Shown here in pieces: positions 60,001 to 64,000 of a stretch of DNA of 64,000 nt. The notes under the pieces are model-generated. The model was not told where the DNA came from. It saw nothing but the letters and a program-made list of their open reading frames with translations, and did no database searches. The position numbers and the translations under genes were made by a program. The stretch is taken from positions 3,168,001 to 3,232,000 of the forward strand of contig NC_091006.1 of assembly GCF_041146395.1 (NCBI RefSeq), in the 5' to 3' direction. Every line of letters starts with the position of its first letter. The stretch's first letter is position 1. Origin of the DNA: Eulemur rufifrons. Lineage: Eukaryota; Chordata; Mammalia; Primates; Lemuridae.

Positions 60001-63000
60001 AATAGTGGCAGGTGCCAGCTGCAGGAGGGTGACGAGGTGGTGTCACCGGGCTCGGGTGACTTGCCTTCCTGAACCTTGGTTTCTCCATCTGGTTCTGCCA
60101 TCTACCTCCCGTGGCTTTCCGCTTAAACTCGGGATAAAATTCAAATTCTGCACAAGGTGTGGTCAGCCCCAGGTTGCATTTCTAGCCATGCCTGGACCTT
60201 GCCACCTCCCTCCAGGCCTGTTTCACGGTCTTCACCCGGGGTTCTGCGTAAAGTCTGTCTTCTCCCATCCCCAGCCTGTGAGTTCCGTGGAGGTGCCTGC
60301 TCCTATCTGACTCAGCGTGTCTGTCACTGTGCTCAGCGCGTAGTAGCTGCTCAGTAAATGCTGGGGGAGCAAAGCTCCTCTCCTCCCTCAGCTGAGATCT
60401 GCCTGGGCAAGCCCCAGGGAGGGCATGCAGGGGACCAGGGCAGAGTGGCCTGTGCAGGCCTCACAGGACTAGGGGTGCAGAATTCTCCCCTGAGCTGGGG
60501 CCTGAGGCCAGGATCCTGCGCCTTGGAGGTGCCGGCTGCCAAGGGGAGTTGGTGGGCTTGCTCCCAGCCCCACTGGGGATTGGGGCACAGGACCGAGGCT
60601 GCCCCAAATCCAAGTGGGTCTTCCTTGCCCTCCCAAACACACCACTTCTGTGAAGTCTTGAGTTGGGGCCTCGCCCTTGGCCATGGCTGCCCTTGGCTGG
60701 ACTTGATCCCACCCTGGGGGAGGCCTGTGCTCAAACCATGAGGTGCTCAAGCTTCCCACCCAAAGCGGGGGCTGGCGTTTCTCTCCCGACAGCCGCCTGC
60801 AGCGGGAAGCTGGAGCAGCACACGGAGCGGCGCGGCGTCATCTACAGCCCGGCCTGGCCCCTCAACTACCCGCCGGGCACCAACTGCAGCTGGTACATCC
60901 AGGGCGACCGTGGGGACATGATCACCATCAGGTAAGGGGGTCCTGGGGGGGTGAGAGGGGATCAGCGTGGGCCTGCCCGTGCTGGGTGAGTGAGCAATTG
61001 TGGGAGCGTGTGAGCAGGTGTGGAGGGCACAGGTGAGAGTGTGTACGTGTGTGAGTGGAGCATGTGCACGCGTGTGAGCATACATACGTGCTTGTGACAT
61101 GCACAAGTCCATGTCTGAACAGGCAAGAAAGACGTGTGAGTGCACATGTGAGCATATATATGTGCATGATCACGTCTGCACAGGTGTAGAGGGCATGTGT
61201 GTGAGACAACACGCGTGACCATGTGTGAGCCATAAGCATGCGTGTGCACATGTGAGCAAGCCGGTGTGCCCAGCTCTTGGTCTCTGTGGGCCTCTGAGGT
61301 TGGGCGCCCGGAGCCGGACCTCTTCCTGCCCTGGCCTCTCTCACGGGGTGTGGGGTCTGTCACCTCCACGCTGCCGGGAAGGGAGGGTGGCACACACACC
61401 ACTAAGCACACACACTGGGAACTGGTGGGCATGGTCCTGCTATCTCTGAGGTGGCAGAGGTGTCCCCTCTGGCCTGCAGGGGTGGCTTGAGGCCAGGCTG
61501 GCACTGAGCCCAGGGCGGGTTTCCCCACGGGGCCTCGGGGCAGGGCAGTGAGCTGGGCAGCAGGTGGGGGGGGGGCTTGACTTGCAGAGGGAAATGGGGG
61601 AGGCAACTGGGAGTGGCACAGCAGGGCTCCCCCTGGCCTGGGCTGGTCATGGGGCCCTTTGGCCAATAAGTCACTTGTGGGTTCTATCTGCCTAGTTCTC
61701 CTAAGGGCCAAAGCCCGAAAGGCCCAACCCCTAGTTACTCCATGGCTCCCAAACAGGGGTGTGCACGGTCTGTCTTAGTCTCTGTGCCTCAGTCTCCCCA
61801 CGGCTCTGGACCAAGGGGTCCAGGGCCAGTGTTTCTCCTCAGGTGACAAGCTGTCACCCAGCTCACCCTCAATGCCATGCCTGGGAGTTTGGCTGGGCCT
61901 GTCCCAGCAGACCCAGAGGGAGGGATCTGGGGCCTCCGCCTTCGGGGGAGAGTGTCGGGACTCCCGATTCCCCTTGATGAGAGATAAGAGATGCGCATGC
62001 GCGGCACTATGGAGTGGGAGGAGCACAGCAGAGCTGGAAATGACATTCAGGGCTGTCGTGATTGTTCTTCAGGGAGCTGCGCAGGGACCCCTGGGTGGAT
62101 CAGGGGCGGGGCAGCGGATGGGGTGGGGTTGGCCGTCCGGAGAGCTCCAGTCTGACCACTTCCCCCAACCCCCCTGCTGTGCCTGCGGTCCGCTCTGCCC
62201 TGACAGCTTCCGCAACTTTGACGTGGAGGAGTCCCACCAGTGCTCCCTGGACTGGCTCCTGCTGGGCCCTGCAGCTCCCCCGCGGCAGGAGGCCTTCCGC
62301 CTGTGCGGCTCCGCCATCCCGCCCGCCTTCATCTCCGCCCGCGACCACGTCTGGATCTTCTTCCACTCTGACGCCTCCAGCTCCGGCCAGGCCCAGGGCT
62401 TCCGTCTCTCCTACATCCGAGGTGACGCTGGCCGCAGGGTGGGGTGGGGACGGCCATGGAGTCCTCAGTGCTCGTGCGTGGGCCCCTGGCTCCCTGTGGG
62501 GTCTCCCCTGCCCAGCCGTCGGTCTTGGGACGGTGGTGGCACTGGTCCTGCGCCGTCCCTGGATGCTCTGAGCCTCTCAGGGTCACTGGCCCCACTTCAC
62601 AGGCTTGACTGGGAAGGACTGTCCCCGACCCTGGGCTTGGAAACTGAGCCCACCCTGGTGTTTGAAGGGTCTCTGCCCCTCGGGCGGCCATGGAGAGGCA
62701 GGGGCCCTTCTTGGTCCTGCCACTTCCTGTCCCCGCAGAGGCACAGCTGGGAAGGGGAACCAGCTGCTGCTCCTGGCCCCAGGTCCCTGCGCTGGAGGGA
62801 CGTTCTGCTCTGCCCTCACTGTCTCCTGCCGGCCCTTTGTCCCCAGGGAAGCTGGGCCAGGCGTCCTGCCAGGCAGACGAGTTCCGCTGTGACAACGGTA
62901 AGTGCCTGCCGGGCCCGTGGCAGTGCAACACCGTGGACGAGTGCGGGGACGGCTCTGACGAGGGCAACTGCTCGGCGCCAGCCTCCGAGCCGCCGGGCAG

Positions 63001-63963
63001 TCTGTGCCCCGGGGGCACCTTCCCGTGCAGCGGGGCGCGCTCCACACGCTGCCTGCCCGTGGAGCGGCGCTGCGACGGCACGCAGGATTGCGGCGACGGC
63101 TCCGACGAGGCCGGCTGCCCCGACCTGGCGTGCGGGCGGCGGCTGGGCAGCTTCTACGGCTCCTTCGCCTCCCCGGACCTGTTCGGCGCGGCCCGCGGGC
63201 CCTCGGACCTTCACTGCACGTGGCTGGTGGACACGCAGGACCCGCGGCGCGTCCTGCTGCAGCTGGAGCTGCGTCTGGGCTACGACGACTACGTGCAGGT
63301 GTACGAGGGCCTGGGCGAGCGCGGGGACCGGCTGCTGCAGACGCTGTCCTACCGCAGCAACCACCGGCCCGTGAGCCTCGAGGCCGCCCAGGGCCGCCTC
63401 ACCGTGGCCTACCACGCCCGCGCCCGCAGCGCCGGCCACGGCTTCAACGCCACCTACCAGGTGAAGGGCTACTGCCTGCCCTGGGAGCAGCCGTGTGGGA
63501 ACAGCGCCGAGGGGGACAGGGATGGCTCCGGGGACCAGGGCTGCTTCTCGGAGCCACAGCGCTGCGACGGCTGGTGGCACTGCCCCAGCGGCCGGGACGA
63601 GCAGGGCTGCCCCGCCTGCCCGCCCGACCAGTACCCCTGCGAGGGCGGCAGTGGCCTGTGCTACACACCCGCCGACCGCTGCAACAACCAGAAAAGCTGC
63701 CCCGATGGCGCCGACGAGAAGAACTGCTTCTCCTGCCAGCCCGGAACCTTCCACTGCGGCACCAACCTGTGCATCTTTGAGACCTGGCGCTGCGACGGCC
63801 AGGAGGACTGCCAGGACGGCAGCGACGAGCACGGCTGCCTGGCCGCCGTGCCCCGCAAGGTCATCACCGCGGCGCTCATCGGCAGCCTGGTGTGCGGCCT
63901 GCTGCTCGTCATCGCCCTGGGCTGCGCCTTCAAGCTCTACTCGCTGCGCACGCAGGAGTACAG
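53632..63963 (+). CDS. LRP3: LRP3 (LDL receptor related protein 3), first five coding exons; 3' end beyond the window
   Basis: Coding exons 53632-53704, 55186-55233, 60793-60931, 62207-62421 and 62847-63963 join in phase to 530 codons plus two bases. Residues 1-42 include a hydrophobic signal (LAVVCLVNIFLTG). About 43-159 is CUB domain 1 ([18 protein letters not shown]...). 166-200 and 212-249 are LDLa repeats ending [10 protein letters not shown] and [10 protein letters not shown], whose acidic residues bind calcium. About 254-365 is CUB domain 2, followed by further LDLa-type Cys modules ([39 protein letters not shown]). About 497-519 is the transmembrane helix ([20 protein letters not shown]), then [10 protein letters not shown] at the start of the cytoplasmic tail. 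The human protein has about 770 residues. It is a type I membrane, endocytic-type receptor whose ligands are poorly defined. The ATG context is strong (G at -3 and +4). Confidence 0.96.
53705..55185. other. LRP3 intron 1
   Basis: The first about 350 bp belong to the CpG island. The rest is unique-looking, with a MIR-like snippet near 54915-54955 (gctgtgtgtccctgtaaatggggataatc) and a poly-G run at 54668-54682. Confidence 0.5.
55186..55233 (+). CDS. LRP3: LRP3 coding exon 2 (48 bp, signal peptide end)
   Basis: Encodes [16 protein letters not shown]. The acceptor is tctcccacag and the donor is gtaagt (full consensus). A very short exon, as expected for this gene. Confidence 0.93.
55365..55530 (+). 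repeat. MIR SINE in LRP3 intron 2
   Basis: 'agtgtggccttgggcaagcttaaacttttgtaagcctcagtttcctcatctataaaatgggtgaaataa' is a clear MIR match. Confidence 0.85.
55560..59510. other. LRP3 intron 2, main part
   Basis: GC-rich intron sequence without a recognised gene. Features seen: a triple gacatgt mini-repeat at 58569-58588, and a MIR-like 'ccattttacagatggacaagctgaggccc' at 58057-58085. Confidence 0.5.
59520..59790 (-). repeat. Probable L2 fragment, antisense
   Basis: 'gtgtcaggccccgtgcaggaccctgggacacagtgctggccagagccagtgcggccctgccttcctgtggggagacttcc' parallels antisense L2, with strong divergence. Confidence 0.6.
60180..60362 (+). repeat. L2 LINE 3' fragment, sense
   Basis: 'ccaggcctgtttcacggtcttcacccggggttctgc' and 'actgtgctcagcgcgtagtagctgctcagtaaatgctg' match the L2 3' end. 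Confidence 0.75.
60793..60931 (+). CDS. LRP3: LRP3 coding exon 3 (CUB 1, first half)
   Basis: 139 bp. Reads [40 protein letters not shown]. The acceptor is cccgacag and the donor is gtaagg. It includes an NCS glycosylation sequon. Confidence 0.95.
60985..61265. repeat. Degenerate TG-rich tandem tract in LRP3 intron 3
   Basis: Repeated variants of gtgtgagcat/gtgagca and (TG)-rich phrases, such as tgtgagcaggtgtgg, tgtgagcatacatacgtg and tgtgagcatatatatgtg. Irregular; a decayed minisatellite with alternating purine/pyrimidine runs. Confidence 0.7.
61270..62206. other. LRP3 intron 3, distal part
   Basis: No further feature recognised apart from a short G run at 61566-61576. Intron 4 (62422-62846) likewise shows nothing beyond GC-rich unique sequence. 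Confidence 0.45.
62207..62421 (+). CDS. LRP3: LRP3 coding exon 4 (CUB 1, second half)
   Basis: 215 bp. Reads [40 protein letters not shown], then [20 protein letters not shown]. The acceptor is ccctgacag and the donor is gtgacg. A 500-codon open frame covers it and reads on through the intron in the wrong frame for exon 5. Confidence 0.95.
62847..63963 (+). CDS. LRP3: LRP3 coding exon 5 (LDLa 1-2, CUB 2, further LDLa modules, transmembrane)
   Basis: A 1117-bp exon. The acceptor is gtccccag and the donor is gtgggt at 63964. It carries nearly all the Cys-rich ectodomain plus the membrane helix in one uninterrupted frame. It is extremely GC-rich, which creates long spurious frames on both strands. 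An internal perfect donor-like site occurs at 62898. Confidence 0.95.
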
Positions 63964-64000
63964 GTGGGTGCCGCGGCGGCCGCCCTGGCTGCGCACTGCC

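Noticed and set aside
61872..63374. 500-codon + strand frame over LRP3 exons 4-5
   Set aside because: It contains exon 4 in frame, but then reads through the intron and uses the wrong frame in exon 5, losing the LDLa cysteines.
62816..63832. 338-codon - strand frame opposite LRP3 exon 5
   Set aside because: An Ala/Val/Leu-rich mirror of GC-rich coding sequence; no start context or domain.

Overview
This is a vertebrate nuclear genomic window, almost certainly from a strepsirrhine (lemur-like) primate. It carries intron-split genes with GT/AG junctions, CpG islands, L1, L2, MIR, MER5A and Tigger remnants, and many Alu elements. Several Alus have the form seen in lemurs: a middle region containing AAATTATATGGACA(G/A)CTAAAAATATAT and a right arm ending GACGCCACGGCACTCTAGCC. 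The gene order GPATCH1 - WDR88 - tRNA-Thr - LRP3, all on the + strand, matches the block on human chromosome 19q13.11. Assignments rest on remembered protein families and hand translation; no search was run.

Layout. (1) 1-8.86 kb: the last four coding exons of GPATCH1, a spliceosome-associated G-patch protein, ending in a basic/serine tail and a poly(A) signal at 8834. (2) 9.8-38.2 kb: the complete WDR88 gene, 11 coding exons joining in frame to 468 codons. It encodes one seven-repeat WD40 propeller and a short C-terminal tail with two CxxC pairs. Its introns hold most of the repeats: antisense L1 pieces that run almost into the acceptors of exons 2 and 10, a Tigger remnant, MER5A, a sense L1 with a nested young L1 insertion, and a decayed hAT-transposase-like coding sequence on the - strand. 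(3) 38.2-52.9 kb: intergenic, with an apparently intact tRNA-Thr(AGT) gene at 39562 next to a GC-rich block, a U2 snRNA pseudogene, Alus, L1 pieces, and a 1.3-kb GTAC-rich minisatellite (48.2-49.55 kb) with a 41-bp unit and a 291-bp higher-order period. (4) 52.9-64 kb: a CpG-island promoter and the first five coding exons of LRP3, an LDL-receptor-family membrane protein. The visible part runs from the signal peptide through CUB, LDLa and transmembrane segments; the cytoplasmic tail lies beyond the window.

The three protein genes have unrelated functions (splicing, uncharacterised WD40 scaffold, endocytic-type receptor); they are neighbours, not a pathway. I found no convincing undescribed gene system. 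The most unusual structures are the higher-order minisatellite, the two L1-abutted splice acceptors in WDR88, the hAT-like relic, and an orphan exon-like segment at 46962-47052. Most long open frames in the GC-rich blocks and in the minisatellite are compositional artefacts.
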